Assembly: GCF_014646295.1 (NCBI RefSeq)
Contig: NZ_BMNE01000002.1
Span: forward strand, 498,595-562,594
Source of the DNA: Nocardia rhizosphaerihabitans
GTDB taxonomy: Bacteria > Actinomycetota > Actinomycetes > Mycobacteriales > Mycobacteriaceae
Length of the DNA: 64,000 nt
Direction of reading: 5' to 3'
Shown here in pieces: positions 24,971 to 33,505 of this stretch. Both the position numbers and the translations under genes were made by a program. Numbering within the stretch: the first letter of the stretch is position 1; every line of letters starts with the position of its first letter. Under the pieces are notes generated by a model, which was not told the DNA's origin, searched no databases, and saw only the letters and a program-made list of their open reading frames with translations.

Positions 24971-26461
24971 TCAGCTCTTGACGAGTTCCGGCGACTCGGG
25001 TTCGTCGGACTGTTCCGGAGCGTGCGCACCGTGCGGGTTGTCGGAGCGGTTCGGCAGCAGGATCGCCATCGCGATGACGATCAGGGCCAGGCCGGCCGAG
25101 ACCAGGAAGGCCAGGCGCATGCCGTCGAGGGTGGCGGTGGTCTGGTCGATGCCGTCGGCGACGAGCGAGGTGCTGCGGGCCGACATGACCGTGACGACCA
25201 GGGCGGTGCCGAAGGCGGCCGCCACCTGCTGCAGGGTGCCCAGCATCGAGCTGCCGTGCGAGTACAGGTGCATCGGCAGGGCGCCGAGGCCGAGGGTGAA
25301 CACCGGGGTGAACGCGCCGGCCAGCGAGACCATCAGCAGGATGTGCAGGCCGAGCAGCTGCCAGTACGGCATGGTCAGCGAGATCTGGGTGAAGCCCGCC
25401 AGCGAGACGGCGATGCCGATCGAGCCGGGGATCACCAGCGCGCGACCGCCGAACTTGTCGAACAGGCGACCGACGGTCGGGCCGAGCAGACCCATCGCCA
25501 GACCACCCGGCATCACCAGCAGGCCGGTCTCCAGCGGGCTCAGGTGCCGCAGATTCTGCAGGTACAGCGGCAGCAGGATCATCGAACCCATCATCGCCAG
25601 GAACGCGATGGCCATCAGGACCAGCGCCTTGGCGTAGGTGCCCGACAGCAGCACCCGCAGGTCGAGCAGCGGGGTGCCGTTGCGCTGCAACTGCACCTGA
25701 CGCAGCGCGAACGCGGCGATCAGGGCGACGCCACCGGCCACGATCAGCGACGGGACGGTGTAGCTGCCGCTGTGGAACTTGCTCAGACCGAACACGAGGC
25801 CACCGAAGCCGATGGCGGCCAGGAACACGCTGGGAATGTCGAGCACACCGGGCTGCGGTTCACCGACGTTCTCGAGCTGCCGCAGGCCCAGCCAGGTGAC
25901 CACACCGGCGATCGGCAGCATCACCACGAACAGCAACCGCCACGAGTCGAGCGCCGGGACGCTGATCTGCAGGATCAGGCCGGAGATGACCGGGCCCATG
26001 GCGGGCGCCACCGAGATGGCCAGCGTGACGTTGCCCATCACCCGGCCGCGATCCTGCTCGGCCACGACGGTCATGAGGGTGGTCATCAGCAGCGGCATCA
26101 TCACCGCGGTGCCACCCGCCTGGATGATGCGGCCGATCAGCAGCACCGCGAACGTCGGCGCGAGCGCCGAGAGCACGGTGCCCGCGATGAAGACGCCCAT
26201 CGCGACCGCATAGGCCTGGCGGGTCGTGACCCGCTGCAGGAACCAGCCGGTGGTCGGGATGATCGCGGCCATCGTCAGCATGAACGCGGTCGAGACCCAC
26301 TGCGCGGCGACATCGGTGACGTGCAGATCGCTCATCAGCCGCGGGATCGCGTTGATCATGATGGTTTCGTTGAGGATGACCACGAAGGTCGCGAGCACCA
26401 GCACCCGGATGACGGTCGGTGTCCGGCCTTTCGTCATCGATGGGGATAGTTCGGCCGGCAT
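24971..26461 (-). CDS. MFS drug:proton antiporter (DHA2, 14-TM type)
   Basis: 496 residues with about 14 hydrophobic helices. Helix 1 holds VVILNETIMINAIPRLM, loop 2-3 WFLQRVTTRQAYAVAMGVFIAGTVLSAL corresponds to motif A, and motif C is in ISVAPAMGPVISGLI, all usual for DHA2-family exporters (EmrB/QacA type). It exports toxic compounds or antibiotics in exchange for protons. GGAGG with 7-base spacing supports the ATG at 26461. It stands alone; no adjacent TetR or MarR regulator is seen. Confidence 0.92.
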   Translation of the reverse strand: MPAELSPSMTKGRTPTVIRVLVLATFVVILNETIMINAIPRLMSDLHVTDVAAQWVSTAFMLTMAAIIPTTGWFLQRVTTRQAYAVAMGVFIAGTVLSALAPTFAVLLIGRIIQAGGTAVMMPLLMTTLMTVVAEQDRGRVMGNVTLAISVAPAMGPVISGLILQISVPALDSWRLLFVVMLPIAGVVTWLGLRQLENVGEPQPGVLDIPSVFLAAIGFGGLVFGLSKFHSGSYTVPSLIVAGGVALIAAFALRQVQLQRNGTPLLDLRVLLSGTYAKALVLMAIAFLAMMGSMILLPLYLQNLRHLSPLETGLLVMPGGLAMGLLGPTVGRLFDKFGGRALVIPGSIGIAVSLAGFTQISLTMPYWQLLGLHILLMVSLAGAFTPVFTLGLGALPMHLYSHGSSMLGTLQQVAAAFGTALVVTVMSARSTSLVADGIDQTTATLDGMRLAFLVSAGLALIVIAMAILLPNRSDNPHGAHAPEQSDEPESPELVKS

Positions 26462-26792
26462 CGGGGTACCTCCAGGAGCAGCGGGGTCGGCAGGGCAAGC
26501 GGTGGCCCGATGCCGAGTCGACTGTGTCCCGGCACCACGAGAGAGAAGACGGATTCCGTCGGTCCAACTCATCGGGCGCGGGCCAGTATTCCGCTCACCA
26601 CCGACACAAATCACCTTGTTTTCGGCTCGAGCGCCGCACCCGCATGGCGAAAACACGCAGGTCGAGTGGGCTTCTCGCCCACCGATCCGGTCGATGGTGA
26701 GCCTGGTCACTCTCGAAACCGATGCCGGAAAGGACTCGCCGGGGCGCGTGTGGCTGAGTGTTTGGGCCGAGTCGGCGGGGTATACCGGATCG
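26462..26792. other. 330-bp intergenic region with a divergent-promoter function
   Basis: No gene was found here. TATACC at 26781-26786 lies 7 bases before the GTG of the mycolyltransferase gene and is a good -10 for a leaderless message. The ribosome binding site of the MFS gene is at the other end. No clear operator was seen. Confidence 0.5.
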
Positions 26793-27722
26793 GTGACTAC
26801 ATCGAGAGTGTGGCTTGCTGTGGTGTGCGCGATTGTCGCCTCGCTGGGCGGTGTCCAGGCGAAGGCCGATCCGGGGGTGTACGTGGCGGGGGAGGCGCCG
26901 CTCGGAGGGTCGGCCGCCCGGATCGATGTGTACTCTCCCGCGATGGACCGGGTGATCCAGAACCGGGTGATCAAGGCGGCGGGTGCGGGGGCGCCCACGC
27001 TGTACCTGCTCACCGGCTTGGGCGGCGGCGACGACGGGATCTCCTGGTGGGACGACACCGATGTGGTGCAGTTCTTCGCCGACAAGAACGTCAACGTGGT
27101 CATGCCGGTCGGCGGCGCGTTCACGCTGTACACCGACTGGATCGCCGACGATCCCGGCGTCGGCCGGGTGCGCTGGGAGACCTACCTGACCGACGAACTG
27201 CCCGGCGTGATCGACAGCGCGCTCGGCGCGAGCGGACGCAATGCCATCGCCGGCGTCTCGATGAGCGCGTCCTCGGCACTGGATCTGACCATCCGCGGCG
27301 GTTCCCGATTCGACGCCGTCGCCGCGCTCAGCGGCTGCCCCTGGGCGGCGGACCCGCTCGGCATCGGCATGGCCAGCGCCCAGGCCGTCCGCGGCGGCGG
27401 CAACCCGGGCAACATGTGGGGCGTCCCCGGCGGCGCGGTGTGGCGCGAACACGACGTCTTCGCCAACGCGGGCAGGCTCGCGGGCAAGACGATCTTCCTG
27501 TCGGCGGCCTCCGGGCTGCCCGGCGGCCTCGACCGGGGTTTGCCCATGCCGCCGGTCGAAGCGATCGCCGGGGCGTGCACAGCCGCCTTCGCGAACCGCC
27601 TGGGTCAGCTCGGTATCCCGGCTACCTACGTCCACCGGCCGACCGGCTCGCACACATGGGGCCAGTGGGAGGCCGACCTGCGCGAGGCCTGGCCGCACCT
27701 GGCCGCCGCCATCGGGGCCTGA
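26793..27722 (+). CDS. Antigen 85-type mycolyltransferase/esterase
   Basis: 309 residues. The N-terminus is a signal peptide (VWLAVVCAIVASLGGVQAKA). The mature domain is an esterase D/antigen 85 fold with the nucleophile region IAGVSMSASSALDL, oxyanion region LLTGLGGGDDGISWW and a C-terminal His in TGSHTWGQWE. Ag85-type proteins transfer mycolic acids from trehalose monomycolate to trehalose or arabinogalactan outside the cell. This supports a mycolic-acid bacterium. The GTG at 26793 fits the signal peptide and an upstream -10 (TATACC), which implies a leaderless message. Several paralogues are expected in the genome. Confidence 0.85.
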   Translation: MTTSRVWLAVVCAIVASLGGVQAKADPGVYVAGEAPLGGSAARIDVYSPAMDRVIQNRVIKAAGAGAPTLYLLTGLGGGDDGISWWDDTDVVQFFADKNVNVVMPVGGAFTLYTDWIADDPGVGRVRWETYLTDELPGVIDSALGASGRNAIAGVSMSASSALDLTIRGGSRFDAVAALSGCPWAADPLGIGMASAQAVRGGGNPGNMWGVPGGAVWREHDVFANAGRLAGKTIFLSAASGLPGGLDRGLPMPPVEAIAGACTAAFANRLGQLGIPATYVHRPTGSHTWGQWEADLREAWPHLAAAIGA

Positions 27723-27724
27723 GC

Positions 27725-29986
27725 TCAGGCCTCGACGGTGGCCGGTTGCTCGACCGGCGCGGGCGAGGCCGCCACGGGTTCGGGCCCGATCTCGGTGTCG
27801 CGCTTGCCCCGCCGGAACCACCACTGCAGGACACCGATGCCGATCAGCGCCAGCAGCGCGCTGGTGAGGCTGATCGACAGACCCGGCGGCCGCCAGGTGA
27901 CGGTGAGCTGGGCGTTCTGGGTGCCCGGCGGGATGTCGACGGCGAGGAAGACGCCCGCGACCGCCCTGGTGGGAATCTCGCGGTCGCCGAGCGTGGCGGT
28001 GTAACCCGGCCAGGCCAAGCGGGACAACACGACCCGGCCGCCGGTGCCGGAGGACACGGTGGCCCGGTTGGTCAGGCCCGCCTCCGGCATCACGGTCGCG
28101 TGCACACCCGACTCGTGCGCGATGAGGTCGCCGGGGGAGGGCAGCGGGTTGACCCGCTCGAGCACCCAGATCTGCTGTTCGTGGCCGGGGTAGCGGACGA
28201 ACTTCCAGCCGGCCGGAGCCGGCTTCTCGCCCGCGTCGGGGTGCTGGGCACGTTGCAGGACAACACGATCCAGCCGCATCAGATCGACGACGGGAGTATC
28301 GGTCGACGGCTCGACCGCGAACACCTTGCGATACGCGTCTGGGCAGGTGCCACCGTCCCAGGCCATGCACAGCAACCCGGCGAACGCCGCGTGCCCGACA
28401 GGGGTGTAGCCGTTGACGTACTGCAGGCCGAGGTTCTTGGCGTAGCTGCCGAGCGCGATCGAACCGTAGGTCGCCGCGAGGGTGCGCTCCTCGTCCCGCA
28501 CCATGATCCGGTCGGCCAATTGCAGTGTGCGGCCGCCGAAATCGGGGAACGCGGCCGTCATCTCCGAGCGGCGTTCGGGGAACCCGTACGACATCGGTGT
28601 CGCGGGCGCCGCCGCCACCTGCGCGTAGGCGATGGGGAACGTCGCGACGATGGTCAGCGCGGCCGCGGCGGTGATTCCGCGGGTGCGCGCCAGCCAGACG
28701 ACACCGGCGCCCAGCGCGACCACCACGGCCACCGCGAGCACATGGCGCTCGAGGAGTTTCGGTGCGGCGGAGAACGATCGGACGAACAGCAACCCGATCA
28801 GCGCGCCCGCCGCCGCGTACCGCCGCCGGGACGCGGCGAACACGCCGTAGCGGCTGAGCAGCACGCACACCAGCACCAGCAGCGCGATCGCCAGCATCGG
28901 CAGCACCCTGGCGGGCCAGCGCAGCGGACCGATCGCGCCGGGTCCCGCCGTCCACATCAGCGCGGCGACGGCGAACAGCGCGATTCCGCTCCAGTCGGCG
29001 GCGGTCCGCACGGCGGCCTTCCAGTCGATGAAGGCCAGCGCCGGGATCACGAACCACGCGATATAGACCATCGGCAGCGGCTGCACATGGCCCCACCAGG
29101 CGGTGAACGCGGGCACCGTGCTCGGCAGGCTCGCATTCAGCGATTCCGACCACGGCACGGTCAGGAACGGGTCGTTGTGGATGGTGGAGACGTCACCGCG
29201 CCAGGTCGCCTGCGAGGACAGCAGGATCGGCAGGTTGGCCACCATCGCGCCGAGCACCGCGAGCCCGGACACGGTGAGCAGCCGCAGCACCGGCGCCCAC
29301 CGGCGCTGGTACAGGTACTCGCCCGCGGCGACGGCGGCGATCATCAGGCCGGATTCGACGGCGGGGAAGGCGTATTGGATGGTCAGGGCCAGGTACAGGA
29401 ACACGAACAGCGGGATCGGCCCGGTGCGTCCCCGCGCGTACAGCACGGCCGAGGCCCAAGCGTGCACGAGCCAGGCGGTGCCGGTGTGCGAGGTGAACCA
29501 GCTGGCCTCGTCGAAGAACAGGAACCAGCCGCTGAACGGGAACGCGACGCCCGCCACCGCGGCCCAGGGCGCACGGGCGCCGTAGGCCAGGCAGATACGG
29601 AACACACCGAGCGCCGCGATCGCGGAGAACACCAGCTTCACCGCGGTGGCGTAGAGCGCGAGATTGTCGAACGAGGGCGCGAGCAGATACACCAGCAGCT
29701 GCGGCGGGTTGTAGAGCCCGGCCTCCTCGAGGCTGTAGTTGCCCGCCATCCATTCCCACGGCACCATCGCCGGGAACCGGCCCGCCCGCAGTTCGGTACC
29801 GAGCAGCTGCCACATCGGCACGTATTGCGCCTCGGTGTCGTCGGTGTAGAAGTGCCGCGGGTCGCCGAGCAAGACCGCGAGATAGCCGGCCAGTACCGCG
29901 ATCACGACGATGATCGCCCACTGCGCCACTTGCTTTCGCGGTTCGAGCGCCGCGCGTATCCACACGAGCGCGGGAGCATAGGGCAT
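27725..29986 (-). CDS. Large multi-pass membrane protein, YfhO/GT-C-like
   Basis: 753 residues from the ATG at 29986; a GTG at 30019 would add 11. About twelve membrane helices span the first 500 residues. The first external loop holds an acidic motif (HFYTDDTEAQYVPMWQ) like the catalytic Asp pair of GT-C glycosyltransferases. A soluble extracytoplasmic domain of about 230 residues is followed by a last helix (LTSALLALIGIGVLQWWF) and a charged tail. This matches YfhO-like proteins that transfer sugars from polyprenyl donors to envelope polymers. The acceptor is unknown. It is convergent with the mycolyltransferase gene, 2 bases apart. Confidence 0.7.
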   Translation of the reverse strand: MPYAPALVWIRAALEPRKQVAQWAIIVVIAVLAGYLAVLLGDPRHFYTDDTEAQYVPMWQLLGTELRAGRFPAMVPWEWMAGNYSLEEAGLYNPPQLLVYLLAPSFDNLALYATAVKLVFSAIAALGVFRICLAYGARAPWAAVAGVAFPFSGWFLFFDEASWFTSHTGTAWLVHAWASAVLYARGRTGPIPLFVFLYLALTIQYAFPAVESGLMIAAVAAGEYLYQRRWAPVLRLLTVSGLAVLGAMVANLPILLSSQATWRGDVSTIHNDPFLTVPWSESLNASLPSTVPAFTAWWGHVQPLPMVYIAWFVIPALAFIDWKAAVRTAADWSGIALFAVAALMWTAGPGAIGPLRWPARVLPMLAIALLVLVCVLLSRYGVFAASRRRYAAAGALIGLLFVRSFSAAPKLLERHVLAVAVVVALGAGVVWLARTRGITAAAALTIVATFPIAYAQVAAAPATPMSYGFPERRSEMTAAFPDFGGRTLQLADRIMVRDEERTLAATYGSIALGSYAKNLGLQYVNGYTPVGHAAFAGLLCMAWDGGTCPDAYRKVFAVEPSTDTPVVDLMRLDRVVLQRAQHPDAGEKPAPAGWKFVRYPGHEQQIWVLERVNPLPSPGDLIAHESGVHATVMPEAGLTNRATVSSGTGGRVVLSRLAWPGYTATLGDREIPTRAVAGVFLAVDIPPGTQNAQLTVTWRPPGLSISLTSALLALIGIGVLQWWFRRGKRDTEIGPEPVAASPAPVEQPATVEA

Positions 29987-30150
29987 AGACGTGAATCGGA
30001 CAATACGTGGAGATGTCACGGCGTGGTGGTGGACGTTTGTCCAGCTCAGATGTGGTTAGGTTGGGGTAAGCACAACTCGGTGTGTCCCCGCTGTCGGGTT
30101 CGAAGTTGATAGCATGGCGCAACCGAGCCGACCCTTCGAGAGAGTCATCA

Positions 30151-30594
30151 ATGCAGTTCGAAATCGTCGAGCGGGACGAGACATGGGTGGCCGGTCTGCC
30201 GGTCCGCAGTCCCAAGCGCGCCCTCGGTGAGCTGCGCGACCGGGATCTCGAAGCCGCGTGGTCGGCCGTCCTGCATCAGGACCTCGGCGGTCCGCTCGCC
30301 AGCGCCTACACCGACTACACCGGTGAGCTGAGCACCTACAACACCCAGATCGTCGGCTACCAGTGCGATTCCCTCGACCAGGTGACCCGTGGACATCTGG
30401 CGGCCCGCCTGCCGCGCGGCACCTACGCGCGCTTCTCCTCGGTCGGTAACTTTCCGCAGGTGATGACGGATCTGTGGACCCAGATCGCCTACGCCGAGGA
30501 GCACAACCAGATCAAGCGCACCTTCACCGGCGATTTCGAGTGCTACCCGCACGCGTACAAGATCGACCTGTATCTGGCGGTCGATCCGCGATGA
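30151..30594 (+). CDS. GyrI-like effector-binding domain protein (first of a pair)
   Basis: 147 residues. The whole chain fits a single AraC/MerR-type effector-binding (GyrI-like, SOUL-related) domain: an opening strand QFEIVERDETWVAGLPVR, the central LPRGTYARFSSVGNFPQVMTDLWTQI helix-strand unit and the closing DFECYPHAYKIDLYLAVD strands. The acidic Glu in DFECY is typical for binding cationic ligands. There is no DNA-binding domain. It is coupled by ATGA to a second copy of the same domain, so a two-protein ligand-binding or sequestering unit is likely (inference). Confidence 0.75.
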   Translation: MQFEIVERDETWVAGLPVRSPKRALGELRDRDLEAAWSAVLHQDLGGPLASAYTDYTGELSTYNTQIVGYQCDSLDQVTRGHLAARLPRGTYARFSSVGNFPQVMTDLWTQIAYAEEHNQIKRTFTGDFECYPHAYKIDLYLAVDPR

Positions 30595-31031
30595 GCTACA
30601 CGATCGTCGTGCGCGGCAGCGCACTTTACGGGGGCCTGGCCGTGCCGCGAGTCCATCCGAGCTTCAAGGTCAGCAACAGCGACCTGATCGAGTTCCTCAA
30701 GGACCGCCTGCGCGACCGGCCCGGCGGCAGCGAGCCGCTGCACACGGTCTATGTCCCCGACCCGGCGGGCAACTGGAACGCGCTGGTGGCGCGGGAATAC
30801 GCGACCCCCGACGAGGTTCCGGTCGGCGATCTCATGGTGCGGGTGCCCCGGGGCATCTACGCGCGATTCGCGCCCAACGGCGACTACCACGATCCGGTCG
30901 AGGACGTGTGGGCCCAGGTCGACGACGCGACGGCGTCGGCGGAGATCTCGCGCGCCTATCGCGAGGAGATCGAGGTCTGGCACGGCCCGGACACCGTAGA
31001 ATTGTTCGTTTCGATCACGGCTGATAGCTGA
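30591..31031 (+). CDS. GyrI-like effector-binding domain protein (second of a pair)
   Basis: 146 residues; weakly similar in layout to the preceding protein. The shared core is VPRGIYARFAPNGDYHDPVEDVWAQVDDA (compare LPRGTYARFSSVGNFPQVMTDLWTQI) followed by EEIEVWHGPDTVELFVSI. The N-terminal strand YTIVVRGSALYGGLAVPRV fits the family. No DNA-binding part is present. The ATG overlaps the previous stop. A duplication within the operon followed by divergence is inferred; the two may form a heterodimer. Confidence 0.72.
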   Translation: MSYTIVVRGSALYGGLAVPRVHPSFKVSNSDLIEFLKDRLRDRPGGSEPLHTVYVPDPAGNWNALVAREYATPDEVPVGDLMVRVPRGIYARFAPNGDYHDPVEDVWAQVDDATASAEISRAYREEIEVWHGPDTVELFVSITADS

Positions 31032-31242
31032 GAAGTAGCCAGATTCGAACCGATTGGTCTGGATCTTGTCGGCATCACTCTGAGCACATGTTCTGACCTG
31101 CGAATACCTCACCCGCCGCGCGGTGTTTCCGGAAAATTAGCCACTCGCCTGGTGGATTCCATTCGGATGACGGATACTGCACGAGTCGGCATCGGTAGGA
31201 CGCCGATCGCGCGCGGGCGCGTAGCACGGAGCTAGGAACACG

Positions 31243-31344
31243 ATGGCTGTCGAAGCAGCGCGCAACGACGCGGGGTTGCGGCGCGTTCACCGCGGCGCCG
31301 GATGGCACGCGATGGCGCGGTTCGTGGTTCGGACCCGCCGATGA
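31243..31344 (+). CDS. Small 33-residue leader ORF coupled to the E1/nitroreductase gene
   Basis: An ATG with AGGA five bases before it opens a 33-codon frame rich in Arg (ending FVVRTRR), and its TGA overlaps the ATG at 31341 as ATGA. The next gene has no ribosome binding site of its own, so translation of this ORF probably delivers ribosomes to it. Whether the peptide itself has a role is unknown. Confidence 0.5.
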   Translation: MAVEAARNDAGLRRVHRGAGWHAMARFVVRTRR

Positions 31345-33488
31345 TCGAACCGGACCCGCAGACGGCGGACTACCGCCCCCTTGTGCTCGATCCGGCCGAT
31401 CACGCCGACGCGGCAACCTTGCGGCAGCTGGCCGGGTCGGCCGGCATCCGCCGATACGACCTGCGCGCCGGGATGCGCGCCGAACTGGCCGAGCTCACCG
31501 GCCCGCCGCCCGGACTCGATCCGGGCGAGGAACGGTGGGTCTACTACCCGTGGCGCCACGCCCTCGTCGCGATCCTCGGCCCCGCCGCGTTCCGGGCGAT
31601 CCGGACCGACCGCAATCGCAACAAGCTCACCCGCGCCGAGCAGCAGCGCCTCGCGCAGCTGACGGTCGGTGTCGTCGGGCAGAGCGTCGGTCATTCGGTC
31701 GCGTACACGCTGGCGCTGGAAGGCGCGTGCGGACTGCTGCGGCTGGCCGACTTCGACACCATCGAGCTGTCGAATCTGAACCGGGTGCCGGGCGGGTTGT
31801 TCGACGTCGGCGTCAACAAGTCCGTCGTCACCGCCCGCCGGATCGCCGAACTCGATCCGTATCTGCCGGTCGAGATCTGGCAGGCAGGGGTGCTGATCGA
31901 CACGGTCGACGAGTTCCTCGACGGGCTTTCGGTGGTCGTCGAGGAATGCGATTCGCTCGACATCAAATTCGCGGTCCGCGAGGCCGCGCGCAGGCGGCGG
32001 ATCCCGCTGCTCATGGACACCAGCGACCGCGGTCTGTTCGACGTCGAACGCTACGACCTCGAACCCGGCCGCGAGCCCTTCCACGGACTGCTCGGCGCGA
32101 CCACCGGTGCCCAGCTGGCCGACCTCGACACCAAGGCCAAGGCGCCGCATGTGCTGCGCATCCTCGACCCGGGCCAGCTCTCCTCGCGAATGGCCGCCAG
32201 CCTGGCCGAGGTCGGCGAGACCATCACCACCTGGCCGCAATTGGGCAGCGACGTGCAGCTGGGCGCGGCCATCGTGACCGCGGCCGTGCGCCGGATCGGG
32301 CTGGGCGCCAAGCTGTCCTCCGGCCGGACCCGCGTCGACCTCGAGGCGGCGCTGGACTCGCTGGCCGAACCCGGCTACCTCGACGAGGACATCGGCACCG
32401 TGCCCGAGCCGCCCGTCGACGAGCCGCCGGCCGACCCCGTCGCGGCGATCCTGGCCTGCGCCCAGCGCGCGCCATCGGGCGGCAATGTGCAGCCGTGGCG
32501 ATTGCGCGGCGAACCGGGGCTGATCGAGATCGCCCTCGATCCCACCGGCTCCACCGCGATGGACATCGAGCTGCGCGGCAGTGCCGTCGCGGTCGGCGCG
32601 GCCGTGCACAACGCCCGCGCCGCCGCGGCCGCCCACGGCCTGCTCGGCGAGCCGCAATGGCGCGTCGACGACCCGGCCGTGCCCTTGCTCGCCCGGCTGC
32701 GGCTACGCGAGGGGACCGACCCCGATCTGGCCGCCGACTATCCCCTCGCCCTGGATCGGCACACCAACCGCAGGCTCGGCGCGACGACACCGCTACCGGG
32801 CACTGTCGTCCCCGCGCTCGGCACCGCCGCCGCGGCCGAAGACGCCACCGTGCACGCGATCACCGGTGCGGACGCACTGGCCGAGGCGGCCGAGCTGCTG
32901 GGCGCCAGCGACCGGGTCCGCTATCTCACACCCCAGCTGCACGGGCAGCTCTACGCCGAATTGCGCTGGCCCGGCGAGGATCTGCGCACCGGCATCGACG
33001 TGCGCACGCTCGAACCGGCGCCGGACGAACTGGCCAAGCTCCAGGTCGGCCGCCGCACCGATGTGATGGACCGGCTGCGCGAGTGGTCGGCGGGCGCCGC
33101 GCTCGGGGAATCCACCGTCGACCGGGTGCGCGCCAGCTCGGCTCTGGTGGCAATCGGTTTCCGCCCTCGCGCAGGGGGTATCCCTGATTTGGCCGACTAC
33201 GCGAGAGCCGGTGCCGCGGTGGAAAGAGTGTGGCTACGGGCGCAACTGCTGGGGCTGGCGGTGCAGCCGGTGTCCCCGGTGTTCCTGTATGCCGACCGAC
33301 GCGAGGATTTGCGCATCGTTTCTCCCGAGTTCACAGATACACTTGCCAGCATTCAGAGGCGTTTCCAGGACCTGTTGGGACTCCCTGAGGATGAGAACGT
33401 GGCATTGGTTCTTCGTCTGAGCTACGCCGCGGCTGCGAGCGTTCGCAGTCGACGGTTGCCGGTGCCCGGCAGTAGGAACGACGGATAG
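31341..33488 (+). CDS. E1-like (ThiF/MoeB) domain fused to a nitroreductase domain, Rv1355c type
   Basis: 715 residues. The region at about 90-330 is a ThiF/HesA-type ubiquitin-activating fold: nucleotide-binding TVGVVGQSVGHSVAYTLAL, then LADFDTIELSNLNR, with the conserved Asp, Asn and Arg. The glycine loop is unusual (GQSVGHS rather than GXGGXGS) and no CXXC zinc pairs are visible, so adenylation may be altered. Residues of about 375-700 form a nitroreductase-like flavin domain (CAQRAPSGGNVQPWRLRG, DRHTNRRLGAT, then SALVAIGFRPRAGG). This matches the M. tuberculosis Rv1355c protein (annotated as a molybdopterin protein, 'MoeY'), also next to a GGDEF-EAL gene. The actual reaction is unknown. 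Confidence 0.8.
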   Translation: MIEPDPQTADYRPLVLDPADHADAATLRQLAGSAGIRRYDLRAGMRAELAELTGPPPGLDPGEERWVYYPWRHALVAILGPAAFRAIRTDRNRNKLTRAEQQRLAQLTVGVVGQSVGHSVAYTLALEGACGLLRLADFDTIELSNLNRVPGGLFDVGVNKSVVTARRIAELDPYLPVEIWQAGVLIDTVDEFLDGLSVVVEECDSLDIKFAVREAARRRRIPLLMDTSDRGLFDVERYDLEPGREPFHGLLGATTGAQLADLDTKAKAPHVLRILDPGQLSSRMAASLAEVGETITTWPQLGSDVQLGAAIVTAAVRRIGLGAKLSSGRTRVDLEAALDSLAEPGYLDEDIGTVPEPPVDEPPADPVAAILACAQRAPSGGNVQPWRLRGEPGLIEIALDPTGSTAMDIELRGSAVAVGAAVHNARAAAAAHGLLGEPQWRVDDPAVPLLARLRLREGTDPDLAADYPLALDRHTNRRLGATTPLPGTVVPALGTAAAAEDATVHAITGADALAEAAELLGASDRVRYLTPQLHGQLYAELRWPGEDLRTGIDVRTLEPAPDELAKLQVGRRTDVMDRLREWSAGAALGESTVDRVRASSALVAIGFRPRAGGIPDLADYARAGAAVERVWLRAQLLGLAVQPVSPVFLYADRREDLRIVSPEFTDTLASIQRRFQDLLGLPEDENVALVLRLSYAAAASVRSRRLPVPGSRNDG

Positions 33489-33505
33489 CGCGGATCGGAG
33501 ACAAC

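Noticed and set aside
26510..30109. A very long plus-strand open frame of about 1200 codons
   Set aside because: It runs antisense through the mycolyltransferase and YfhO-like genes. Its product is Arg/Gly-rich without domains. It is a shadow frame from high GC content, as are the minus-strand frame 26595-29153 and the frames opposite the ABC-F and aldehyde dehydrogenase genes.
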